Assembly: GCF_013364215.1 (NCBI RefSeq)
Contig: NZ_CP054923.1
Span: 3,844,001 to 3,908,000 of the forward strand
Source of the DNA: Verrucosispora sp. NA02020
GTDB lineage: Bacteria > Actinomycetota > Actinomycetes > Mycobacteriales > Micromonosporaceae
Length of the DNA stretch: 64,000 bases
Reading direction: 5' to 3'
Part shown: positions 44,733 to 52,523 of the stretch, one piece after another
How the letters are laid out: each line of letters opens with the position of its first letter
How positions within the stretch are numbered: the stretch's first letter is position 1
The notes under the pieces: generated by a model
Told to the model about the DNA's origin: nothing
Databases searched by the model: none
Seen by the model: only the letters and a program-made list of their open reading frames with translations
Position numbers and translations under genes: made by a program

Positions 44733-46451
44733 GTGACCGTGCCTTCGCTGGCCTCGTCGTTGTCCGCCGCCGTCACCACCGCCGCTGTCGCGCTGCCGGG
44801 GTTCGCCCCGCTGGTGCGCCGATCCGAGCGGGCCGACTTCCAGGTCGACGGCGCGTTGGCGGCGGCGCGGACGCTGCGGCGCAACCCTCGGGACGTGGCG
44901 GCGGAGATCGTCGCGGGCCTGCCGGTCGGTGGTCTGGTGGCCACCGCCGAGGTCGCCGGTCCGGGATTCGTCAACCTCGGCCTGACCGACGCGGCGTTGC
45001 TGTCCCAGGTCGCGGGCCGGCTCGCCGATCCCCGGCTCGGCGTCGGCACCCCCGAGGCGGGTGTCACCACCGTGGTCGACTACTCGCAGCCGAACATCGC
45101 CAAGGAGATGCACGTCGGTCACCTGCGGTCCACGATCATCGGCGACGCGCTGGTGCGGATCCTGGAGCACCTGGGCGGAACGGTGGTGCGGCGCAACCAC
45201 GTCGGCGACTGGGGCACGCAGTTCGGGATGCTGATCCAGTACCGGTCCGAGCATCCCGCGCCGGTCACCGAGGACACCTCCCTGCGCGGGCTGGCCCTGC
45301 TCTACCGCCGGGCACGGGCGGCGTTCGACGCCGACCCGGCGTTCGCCGAGCGGTCCCGGCGGCGGGTGGTGGCCCTCCAGGGCGGCGACCCGGAGACGAC
45401 GCGTGCCTGGCAGCAGATCGTGGCCGAGTCGACCCGCTACTTCACCGACGTCTACGACCTGCTCGGCGTACGGCTGACCGCCGCCGACGCGGTGGGGGAG
45501 AGCGCGTACAACGCCGCACTGCCCGGGGTCGCGGCCGACCTCGCCGCCCAGCGGACGGCGGTGACCAGCGACGGCGCGCTCTGCGTCTTCTTCGACGACG
45601 TGCGTGGGCCGGACGGCGAGCCGACGCCGCTGATCGTGCGCAAGCGCGACGGCGGGTTCGGGTACGCCGCCACCGACCTCGCCGCGCTGCGGCAGCGGGT
45701 CACCGAACTGCGCGCCGACCGGCTGCTGTACGTGGTCGACGCCCGGCAGGCGCTGCACTTCCGGATGGTCTTCGACACCGCGCGGCGGGCCGGCTGGCTG
45801 CCGTCCGACGTGCCCGCCGCCCACGTCGCGTTCGGCACCGTCCTCGGTCCCGACGGGCGGCCCTTCAAGACCCGGGCCGGCGACACCGTCCGCCTGGTCG
45901 ACCTGCTCACCGAGGCGGTGGACCGGGCCCGCGAGGTGGTCGCCGCCAAGAACCCCGACCTGACCGACGCGGCACGCGACGAACGGGCCCGGCAGGTCGG
46001 CATCGGCGCGGTCAAGTACGCGGACCTGGCGACCAGCCGGACCCGCGACTACACCTACGACCCGGACCGGATGCTGGCGTTGACCGGCAACACCGGGGTC
46101 TACCTCCAGTACGCGCACGCCCGGGTGCGGTCCATCCTGGCCCGCGCCGACGGTGCCGACGAGACCGTGGACCCGGGCGTCGCGCTGGACCCGGCGGAAC
46201 GCGCGTTGATCCTCGACCTGGACGCCTTCGCCGACGTCCTCGACGAGGTGGTGGCCGGGTACGAGCCGCACCGGCTCTGCGGACACCTGCACCGGCTGGC
46301 GCAGAGCTTCACCACCTTCTACGAGCGGTGTCCGGTGCTGCGGGCCGAGTCGCCGTACCGGGGCAACCGGTTGGCGCTGTGCCGCCTCACCGGCGACACC
46401 CTGCGTACCGGCCTGGGCCTGCTCGGCATCGACGCCCCCGAGCGGCTCTGA
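44733..46451 (+). CDS. argS: Arginyl-tRNA synthetase
   Basis: 572 residues. GTG 44733 with CGGGAG 5 bases upstream. It loads arginine onto tRNA-Arg in the cytosol. The N-terminal additional domain (about 1-110) is followed by YSQPNIAKEMHVGHLRSTIIGD with HVGH (127-130) as the HIGH motif, the ArgRS-specific GTQFGMLIQY, the FKTR replacement of KMSK (DGRPFKTRAGDTVRLVDLL), and the alpha-helical anticodon domain ending with FTTFYERCPVL. All catalytic parts are present. Actinomycete housekeeping argS usually sits with lysA/hom/thr genes; this one does not, so it may be a second copy. Regulation by the leader at 44584 is likely. Confidence 0.93.
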   Translation: MTVPSLASSLSAAVTTAAVALPGFAPLVRRSERADFQVDGALAAARTLRRNPRDVAAEIVAGLPVGGLVATAEVAGPGFVNLGLTDAALLSQVAGRLADPRLGVGTPEAGVTTVVDYSQPNIAKEMHVGHLRSTIIGDALVRILEHLGGTVVRRNHVGDWGTQFGMLIQYRSEHPAPVTEDTSLRGLALLYRRARAAFDADPAFAERSRRRVVALQGGDPETTRAWQQIVAESTRYFTDVYDLLGVRLTAADAVGESAYNAALPGVAADLAAQRTAVTSDGALCVFFDDVRGPDGEPTPLIVRKRDGGFGYAATDLAALRQRVTELRADRLLYVVDARQALHFRMVFDTARRAGWLPSDVPAAHVAFGTVLGPDGRPFKTRAGDTVRLVDLLTEAVDRAREVVAAKNPDLTDAARDERARQVGIGAVKYADLATSRTRDYTYDPDRMLALTGNTGVYLQYAHARVRSILARADGADETVDPGVALDPAERALILDLDAFADVLDEVVAGYEPHRLCGHLHRLAQSFTTFYERCPVLRAESPYRGNRLALCRLTGDTLRTGLGLLGIDAPERL

Positions 46452-46454
46452 CGC

Positions 46455-46516
46455 GGATGTAAGGAGGGGTCCCCTGCTATCGCCTGGTGTATAGCAGGGG
46501 ACCCCTCCTTACATCC
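46455..46516. repeat. Dispersed palindromic element, copy 3 (also terminator of argS)
   Basis: Arms 46455-46480 and 46491-46516 are perfect complements over 26 bases around a 10-base loop (CGCCTGGTGT). It begins 3 bases after the argS stop. It belongs to the same family as the elements at 9136 and 19593. Confidence 0.85.
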
Positions 46517-46524
46517 GGGTCTTC

Positions 46525-46616
46525 TTGACAGTGGACGAAGGGACGTCGAGACTTCGAAACAAGCCCGAAACAGTGATTCTCGCCGATCGGTTTCGCGAGG
46601 CTTGTTAGCGCTAACA
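46525..46616 (+). promoter_or_regulatory. Promoter and LacI-type operator before the GH43 gene
   Basis: TTGACA at 46525-46530, a 17-base spacer and GAGACT at 46548-46553 form a plausible promoter. A perfect 14-base palindrome TGTTAGCGCTAACA at 46603-46616 matches the core of LacI/GalR-family operators, placed between promoter and ribosome site (GAGGAGAG, 46640-46647). No LacI gene is in this window. Confidence 0.7.
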
Positions 46617-46652
46617 GTGGATCCGATCCGGTGCGTTCGAGGAGAGTCGCCG

Positions 46653-48104
46653 ATGCCGAGAGTCCTGGCCCGGGTGAGCGCCCTGCTCACCGCCTTCCTG
46701 TTGATGGTGTCCGCCGCGCCCGCGCCGCGCGCCGACGCCGCCGCACTCGACCCGTTCACCGGGTACCTGATGGCGCACTTCATCGGGGAGTCGGCGAACG
46801 GGGAACAGCTCTACCTCGCCCACAGCCGCGACGGGCTGACCTGGCGCGACCTGAACAACGGCGCGCCCGTCCTGCTCTCCACCATCGGCACGAGGGGCGT
46901 CCGGGACCCCGCCCTGGTCCGCTCGCCCGCCGGTGACCGCTACTGGATCGTCGCCACCGACCTGCGCATCGCCAGCGGCACCTCGTGGAGCGACGCGGCC
47001 AACCGGGGCAGCACCAACCTGGTCGTGTGGGAGTCGCGCGACCTGGTGAACTGGTCCGCGCCGTGGCTGATCAACGTCGCCGGGGCGATCCCCGGCGCCG
47101 GCAACGCCTGGGCACCCGAGGCGATCTACAACGCGGCCACCGGCGACTACGTCGTCTACTGGGCCACCAACTCCGCGCGCAACGGCGTCACCAAACACCG
47201 CATCTGGTACGTGCGGACCACCGACTTCCGCAGCTTCACCGCACCCCAGCTCTACATCGAACGCCCCGGCACCCAGGGGCTGATCGACACGCAGATCGTC
47301 GAGGTGCCGAACAGCGTCGGCGGCTACCGCTACTACCGGGCCTCCGCCGACGGGCACATCACCATCGAGGCCAGCAACTCGATCCTCGGCTCGTGGACCA
47401 CCCTCGGCAACCTGTCGCACCTCGGCATCTCCAACGGCACCGGTGGCGGCAACGTGGTGGAGGGACCGATGTGGGCCCAGTTCAACGGCCGCAACGAATG
47501 GGCGCTCTGGCTCGACCAGTACGCCACCGGGCGCGGCTACATGCCGGTCACCTCGACGAACCTGGGCGGCGTCACCAACTTCCGGACCCGCACCGACTAC
47601 GCCATGGGCGGCACCCGCAAGCGGCACGGCTCGATCCTCAACCTGACGGCGGCCGAGGAGAGCCGGGTGCTCGCCCGCTGGGGCACCAGCACGCCGGTCA
47701 ACCGGATCCAGGCGTACACCCACCAGGACCGGTACGTGCGGCACGTCAACTACGACGTCCGCATCGACCCGAACGTCAACCCGGCCCAGGACGCCCAGTT
47801 CCGGGTGGTGCCCGGTCTGGCGAACGCCTCCGGGAACGTCTCCTTCGAGTCCGTCAACCACCCCGGGTACTACCTGCGGCACTACGGTTTCGACTTCGTG
47901 CTGGCGGCCAACGACGGCAGCTCGGTGTTCGCCGCCGACGCCACCTTCCGGCAGGTCGCCGGGCTGGGGAACTCCTCCTGGAGCTCGTTCCAGTCCTACA
48001 ACTACCCCGACCGCCACATCCGGCACTACGACTACCAGTTGCGGCTCGACCAGATCGGCGACACCCAGGCGCGCAACGACGCCACCTTCCGGCTCACCTC
48101 CTGA
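46653..48104 (+). CDS. Secreted GH43-type glycosidase with AbfB (CBM42-like) domain
   Basis: 483 residues from ATG 46653 (GAGGAGAG six bases upstream). Signal peptide about 1-30. The five-bladed GH43-like domain spans about 32-345: YLMAHFIGE, GVRDPALVRSPAGDRYWIVATDL (general-base-type Asp), NAWAPEAIYNAATGDYVVYWAT, NVVEGPMWAQFNGRNEWALWLDQ (Glu in the acid position). The last 130 residues are AbfB-like (VNRIQAYTHQDRYVRHVNYDVRIDPN, NHPGYYLRHYGFDFVLAAND), a module that binds arabinose side chains. Together they suggest an arabinan or arabinoxylan-degrading enzyme. The operator upstream indicates sugar-controlled expression. Confidence 0.88.
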   Translation: MPRVLARVSALLTAFLLMVSAAPAPRADAAALDPFTGYLMAHFIGESANGEQLYLAHSRDGLTWRDLNNGAPVLLSTIGTRGVRDPALVRSPAGDRYWIVATDLRIASGTSWSDAANRGSTNLVVWESRDLVNWSAPWLINVAGAIPGAGNAWAPEAIYNAATGDYVVYWATNSARNGVTKHRIWYVRTTDFRSFTAPQLYIERPGTQGLIDTQIVEVPNSVGGYRYYRASADGHITIEASNSILGSWTTLGNLSHLGISNGTGGGNVVEGPMWAQFNGRNEWALWLDQYATGRGYMPVTSTNLGGVTNFRTRTDYAMGGTRKRHGSILNLTAAEESRVLARWGTSTPVNRIQAYTHQDRYVRHVNYDVRIDPNVNPAQDAQFRVVPGLANASGNVSFESVNHPGYYLRHYGFDFVLAANDGSSVFAADATFRQVAGLGNSSWSSFQSYNYPDRHIRHYDYQLRLDQIGDTQARNDATFRLTS

Positions 48105-48125
48105 GAGGTACGCCCGGGCGAGCCT

Positions 48126-48159
48126 GCCGGCTCCGGCGCCACGCGGCGCCGGAGCCGGC
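48126..48159 (+). terminator. Hairpin terminator after the GH43 gene
   Basis: Perfect 15-base arms at 48126-48140 and 48145-48159 around the loop ACGC, 22 bases after the stop. Confidence 0.8.
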
Positions 48160-48253
48160 GCGTCGTCGACTACTCGGTGGTGGTGGTGTCACGGAAGGCG
48201 GGCGGGCTCGTACGATTGCCCCGGGATCGTGGACAGGACAGCGGGGAGGGGCC

Positions 48254-48481
48254 ATGGGCAAGGGCATCTACGTGCAGGAACTACCGGGCATCGGCAAGCG
48301 GTACGACGTCGACCTGGGCAGCAACACCCAACGGATCTCGATCGTGGTACGCCGCGACGGCAACCGCGACCTGTACGTCTTCGCCGCCGGGGCGGACGAC
48401 CCGGTGGCCGTGATCGAGATGTCCGAGGAGCAGGCCCGCAAGGTGGGCGCGCTGCTGTCCGGCACGTACTTCTCCGAGTAA
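48254..48481 (+). CDS. KhtT-like regulatory subunit of the cation/proton antiporter
   Basis: 75 residues. ATG 48254 with GGGGAGGG upstream. VQELPGIGKRYDVDLGSNTQRISIVVRRDGNRDLYVFAAGADDPVAVIEMSEEQARKVGALLSGTYF matches the N-terminal domain of KhtT-type regulators; the RCK_C (TrkA-C) domain found in Bacillus KhtT is absent, as in many actinobacterial homologues. It lies 51 bases before the antiporter gene and should act as its subunit or sensor. Confidence 0.8.
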   Translation: MGKGIYVQELPGIGKRYDVDLGSNTQRISIVVRRDGNRDLYVFAAGADDPVAVIEMSEEQARKVGALLSGTYFSE

Positions 48482-48532
48482 CCGGCGCGCCGCCCGCTCC
48501 GCTCCGTCTAGCCCGCTCCAGGAGTCCTCACC

Positions 48533-50008
48533 GTGCACGCTGACCTCGTGGGCTTCGGTGCCCTTGTGCTCATCGCCGGGTTGCTGGCCCGCTTCGGCCG
48601 CCGGATCAACCTGCCGACCGTGCCGTTCTTCATGCTCGCCGGCATCCTGTTCGGGCCGGGCACCCCGGGTCCCGTGCTGGTCGCCCACCCCGAGGACCTC
48701 AGCCTGCTGGCCTCCCTCGGTCTGGTGCTCCTGCTGTTCCACCTGGGTGTCGAGTTCCCGGTCGAGCAGGTGCTCGGCAGCGGCAAACGGCTGTTCGTCG
48801 CCGCCGCCGCGTACATCGCCCTGAACGTCGGCGCCGGACTCCTCTTCGGGCTCGCCCTCGGCTGGGGCGGCTACGAGGCGTTCGTGATCGCCGGGGCGCT
48901 CGGCATCTCCTCGTCGGCCATCGTCACCAAGCTGCTCATCGAGTTACGCCGGCTGGCCAACGCCGAGACACCCGTGATCCTCGGCATCATCGTGATCGAG
49001 GACCTCTTCCTCGCGCTCTATCTGGCGCTGCTGTCGCCGTTGCTCTCCGGAGCCGGGTCGGCCGGCGAACTCACGCTGCGCATCGGGCTGAGCTTCGCGT
49101 ACCTGGTCCTCCTCTTCGCCGTGGCCCGGTTCGGCGCCCGCCTGGTCGGCAAGCTGATCGACAGCCACGAGGACGAGTTGCTGGCCGTCCTGATGGTCGG
49201 GCTGGTGGTGCTGGTCGCCGGCATCTCGGCCGAGATCGGCGTCTCCGACGCCATCGGCGCGCTGATGATCGGCCTGGTGGTGGCCCGCACCCCCATCCGG
49301 GAACGGGCCGAACGCCTGGTGCTGCCGCTGCGGGACGTCTTCGCGGCGGTCTTCTTCGTGGTCTTCGGCCTGAGTATCGACGTGGGCGACTTCGGCGCGG
49401 TGGCGGTGCCGGTGCTGGCGGCCGTCGCGCTGACCGTCGTGACCAACGTGCTGGCCGGCCTGATCGCCGGGCGGCTGTTCGGGCTCAACCAGCGGGGTGC
49501 CGCCAACGTCGGCCTGACGGTGCTGGGACGCGGCGAGTTCTCGCTGATCCTGGCCACCCTCGCCCTCGGTGCCGGCCTGGACGAGCGCCTCGGCCCCTTC
49601 ATCGCCCTGTACGTGCTGGTGCTGGCGGTGGCGAGTCCGCTGCTCGCGGCGAACTCCCGCTACCTCGCCCGGGTCATCCCGGACCGGCTGCTGCACTCAA
49701 GTTGGCGGTACGTCCGTGAGGAGACGATGAGCACCGCCTGCACCCACCTGGACCGCATCCAGATCACCGAGAGCGACGCCGAGGCGTGCCCGCAGTGCCT
49801 GGAGACCGGTGACGACTGGGTGCAACTGCGGATGTGCCTCACCTGCGGCGCGGTCGGTTGTTGCAGCGACTCGGTCAACAACCACGCCGAGGAGCACTAC
49901 CGGCAGACCGGCCACCCGTTGATCCGCTCCCTGGAGGAGGGGGAGGACTGGCGGTACTGCTACATCGACGGCGCGCTGGTCCGGGCACCGATGGGCGCCG
50001 ACCGGTGA
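48533..50008 (+). CDS. CPA2 cation:proton antiporter (KhtU-like) fused to a ZnF-UBP domain
   Basis: 491 residues from GTG 48533. About twelve TM helices (1-395) with antiporter hallmarks: INLPTVPFFMLAGILFGPG, LGLVLLLFHLGVEFPVEQV, GISSSAIVTKLLIELRRLANAETPVILGIIVIEDLFLAL, IGVSDAIGALMIGLVVARTPI. It should exchange K+ (or other monovalent cation) for H+. The last 90 residues are a UBP-type zinc finger (CTHLDRIQ, ACPQCLETGDDWVQLRMCLTCGAVGCCSDSVNNHAEEHYRQTGHPLIRSLEEGEDWRYCYID) with all Cys/His ligands visible. ZnF-UBP modules are more often separate proteins in actinomycetes. An internal ATG at 49727 with GAGGAG before it could release the finger alone. Confidence 0.88.
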   Translation: MHADLVGFGALVLIAGLLARFGRRINLPTVPFFMLAGILFGPGTPGPVLVAHPEDLSLLASLGLVLLLFHLGVEFPVEQVLGSGKRLFVAAAAYIALNVGAGLLFGLALGWGGYEAFVIAGALGISSSAIVTKLLIELRRLANAETPVILGIIVIEDLFLALYLALLSPLLSGAGSAGELTLRIGLSFAYLVLLFAVARFGARLVGKLIDSHEDELLAVLMVGLVVLVAGISAEIGVSDAIGALMIGLVVARTPIRERAERLVLPLRDVFAAVFFVVFGLSIDVGDFGAVAVPVLAAVALTVVTNVLAGLIAGRLFGLNQRGAANVGLTVLGRGEFSLILATLALGAGLDERLGPFIALYVLVLAVASPLLAANSRYLARVIPDRLLHSSWRYVREETMSTACTHLDRIQITESDAEACPQCLETGDDWVQLRMCLTCGAVGCCSDSVNNHAEEHYRQTGHPLIRSLEEGEDWRYCYIDGALVRAPMGADR

Positions 50009-50017
50009 GGTGGGCGC

Positions 50018-50731
50018 TCAGCGTCCCGCCGGTCGGGGCGTACCGACCCGGGTGACGCCGGAGCCGTGCTCGACCAGCGGCGCGACCAGTGCGGCGAGGA
50101 CTCCGCCGAGCAGCGGGAAGACGATGAACACCCAGAGTTGGCGGAGGGCGGTCCCGCCTTCGAAGATCGCCGGTCCGAAGGCCCGCGCGGGGTTCACCGC
50201 CGCCCCGGTCAGCGCCACGCCGACCAGGTTCGCCACGGCGAGGGCCATTCCGATGGCCAGGCCGGCGAAGCCGGACAGGTCGGTGCTGCGCTTGCCCACC
50301 ACCAGCACCACCAGGACGAAGAGGAACGTCAGGACGGTCTCCAGCAGCATCGCGCCACCGGCGTTGATGTGGGTGCCGTAGCCGTTGGCACCCAGTACAC
50401 CCGTCTGGTCGGTCACGCCGCCCCAGCGGACCAGCACCCAGAGCAGGAACGAGCCCAGCGCGGCACCGGCGAACTGGGCGATCCAGTACGCCACCGCCCC
50501 GATCGGCGAGATCTTGCCGGAGAGCAGGACGCCGAGGGTCACCGCCGGGTTCACGTGGCTGCCGGAGAGCTGACCGATGGTGTAGACCAGCGCCAGCATG
50601 ACGAACCCGAAGGACAGCGCGACCACCACCACGCCACCTTCGACGCGGGCCGCGACGGCGCTGCCCACACCGAGGAACACCAGCAGGAATGTGCCGATGA
50701 ACTCGGCCACGTACCGCCTGACGTCGACCAT
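50018..50731 (-). CDS. Aquaporin (MIP family channel)
   Basis: 237 residues from ATG 50731; GTG 50764 in frame is an alternative. Six TM helices and two half-helices with the NPA boxes SGSHVNPAVTLG and GAAVNPARAFGPAIF. The residues around them (small side chains, Arg after the second NPA) fit an aqua-type rather than a glycerol channel, but GlpF-like activity cannot be excluded, which is of interest as an FGGY kinase gene lies upstream on the same strand. It ends 9 bases from the stop of the convergent antiporter gene. Confidence 0.9.
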   Translation of the reverse strand: MVDVRRYVAEFIGTFLLVFLGVGSAVAARVEGGVVVVALSFGFVMLALVYTIGQLSGSHVNPAVTLGVLLSGKISPIGAVAYWIAQFAGAALGSFLLWVLVRWGGVTDQTGVLGANGYGTHINAGGAMLLETVLTFLFVLVVLVVGKRSTDLSGFAGLAIGMALAVANLVGVALTGAAVNPARAFGPAIFEGGTALRQLWVFIVFPLLGGVLAALVAPLVEHGSGVTRVGTPRPAGR

Positions 50732-50802
50732 GGCGTCAGTCTCACCCACCCGGTCACCCGGCACACCCGTTTCCCCTGATCACCACTCCCACCCGGCGTG
50801 CT

Positions 50803-50884
50803 CCTCGTCGATCATGGAGTGGTGGTGGCCGCGAATGCGCTATACCGGTGCAAACCGCCGACCACAAGCCCATGATCGACGAGG
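50803..50884. repeat. 15-base inverted repeat, CCTCGTCGATCATGG
   Basis: Perfect arms at 50803-50817 and 50870-50884 with a 52-base centre, between the aquaporin start and the stop of the kinase gene. The right arm could end kinase transcription; the sequence resembles intergenic palindromes I associate with Micromonospora and Streptomyces genomes. Confidence 0.6.
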
Positions 50885-50901
50885 CAGGCGCCGGGCGCGG
50901 G

Positions 50902-52518
50902 TCAGCCTCGGGGGAGGCGGGACCGGTCCGGGCGGTTCAGGCGTCGGTAGAGCGGTGCCAGTCGGCGGTGCAGTTCCCGGTAGTCGGCGAAGATCTCGTC
51001 GTAGGTGGCCCGGTGCGCCGGATCCGGGGTGAAGGCCCGGTCGGTCCGCATCAGGCCGGGGATGTCGGCGAAGGTGAGCATCCCGGTGCCGACCGCGCCG
51101 ATCCAGCCCGCGCCCCGGGCGTTGACCGCCAGCGGCTGGGCGTCCCGCCGGATCTCCACGTCGAGCACGTCGGCGAAGATCTGGCACCACGAGTCCGACA
51201 GCGCGCCGCCGCCGGTGATCGCCATCGAGGTGACCCGCGCGCCGAGGAACCGGTCCACCGCCCCGACCAGCCAGCGGGTGTTGAGGGCGACCCCCTCGAA
51301 GACCGCCCGCAGCAGGTCGGAGCGGTTGGTGTCGAGCGAGATGTTGAGGAAGGCGGCGCGCAGGTTCGGGTCGTCGACAGGGGCGCGTTCGCCGTACAGC
51401 CAGGGGGTGTAGAGCACGCCGTTGGCGCCCGGCGGCACGGTCGGGATGATCGCGTCGAACGCGTCGAAGATGGTGCCCTCGTCCCGGCTGACGTGCCCGG
51501 CGGCGAGCAGCGGGTCGTCGTACTCGACGATCTTGTCCCGTAGCCAGGTCAGGTTGGCCCCGGCGGTGGCCTGGAGGGCGGTCATCAGGTAGCGGTCGCC
51601 GATGGCGCAGGGCACCGAGGCGATGCCCGCCGCCACGTCGGTCTTCTTGCCCGGCACGTGCGCCGCGATCCACGACGAGGTGCCGAGATACAGGTGGGGT
51701 TCGCGGTCGCCGGTGGTGCCCGCGCCGATCGCCGCCGCGGTGTTGTCGATCGCCCCGGCGACCACCTCGACCGACTCCGGCAACCCCAGGTGCGTGGCGG
51801 CGGCCGGGGTCAGCGTGCCGATCACGTCGGTGCAGGCCACGATCGGGGGCAGCTTGTCGCGGTCGATGCCGCAGTCGGCGACCAGGGCGGGGGAGTAGCG
51901 GATGTCGCCGGGCCGCCGGTTGTCGGTCACCCACGAGGTGAGGATCGAGTCGACGGTCGCCACCGTCCGCCCGGTCAACTTCAGGTTGATCCAGTCCAGC
52001 ACGTTGAGGAAGGACGCGGTCCGCGCGTACACCTGCGGCATCTCGTCGCGGACCAGCAGCATGTGCGCGGCCGGGTCCTTGCCGGTGGGCGAGGGCATCC
52101 CGCCGGTGAGCCGCAGCCACCGCGCGATGCGGCGCACCGACATCCCCTGGTACGCGGGGAAGCCGCCGAACTGTCGACGCAGGTGGGGTGCGCCGCGCAT
52201 GTCGAGCCAACTGATGCACGGCGTCAACGGCTCCCCGGCGGCGTCCACCGCGATGGTGCCCTCGCCCTGCGTGGAGGCGCACACCGCGCGGACCGCCCGC
52301 ATCTGGTCCGGATGCGCCCGGCCCAGCTCGGCGGCGACCTCCCCGAGCGCCGTCCACCACGCCACCGGGTCCTGCTCGGCGCCGCCGCCGGGCAGCACGT
52401 GTAGCGGCACCGGCCGTTCGGCCCAGCCGGTCACGGTGCCGTCGGCGGCGACCAGGGCGGCCTTCATCCCGGACGTGCCGAGGTCGATCGCCAGGATCTG
52501 CGGTGCCGTGGCGACCAC
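50902..52518 (-). CDS. FGGY-family carbohydrate kinase (xylulokinase-like)
   Basis: 538 residues from GTG 52518, which lies 5 bases after the stop of the upstream gene. ILAIDLGTSGMKAALVAADGTV is the phosphate-1 loop and the later MAITGGGALSDSWCQIFADVLDVEIRR is the adenosine/phosphate-2 region of the FGGY family; CISWLDMRGA is the substrate-side loop. It phosphorylates a sugar or polyol in the cytosol. The product probably feeds the aldolase domain of the fused protein encoded directly upstream in the same operon. The exact sugar cannot be read from sequence; xylulose, ribulose or a tetrose are possible. Confidence 0.9.
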   Translation of the reverse strand: MVATAPQILAIDLGTSGMKAALVAADGTVTGWAERPVPLHVLPGGGAEQDPVAWWTALGEVAAELGRAHPDQMRAVRAVCASTQGEGTIAVDAAGEPLTPCISWLDMRGAPHLRRQFGGFPAYQGMSVRRIARWLRLTGGMPSPTGKDPAAHMLLVRDEMPQVYARTASFLNVLDWINLKLTGRTVATVDSILTSWVTDNRRPGDIRYSPALVADCGIDRDKLPPIVACTDVIGTLTPAAATHLGLPESVEVVAGAIDNTAAAIGAGTTGDREPHLYLGTSSWIAAHVPGKKTDVAAGIASVPCAIGDRYLMTALQATAGANLTWLRDKIVEYDDPLLAAGHVSRDEGTIFDAFDAIIPTVPPGANGVLYTPWLYGERAPVDDPNLRAAFLNISLDTNRSDLLRAVFEGVALNTRWLVGAVDRFLGARVTSMAITGGGALSDSWCQIFADVLDVEIRRDAQPLAVNARGAGWIGAVGTGMLTFADIPGLMRTDRAFTPDPAHRATYDEIFADYRELHRRLAPLYRRLNRPDRSRLPRG

Positions 52519-52523
52519 CCGCC

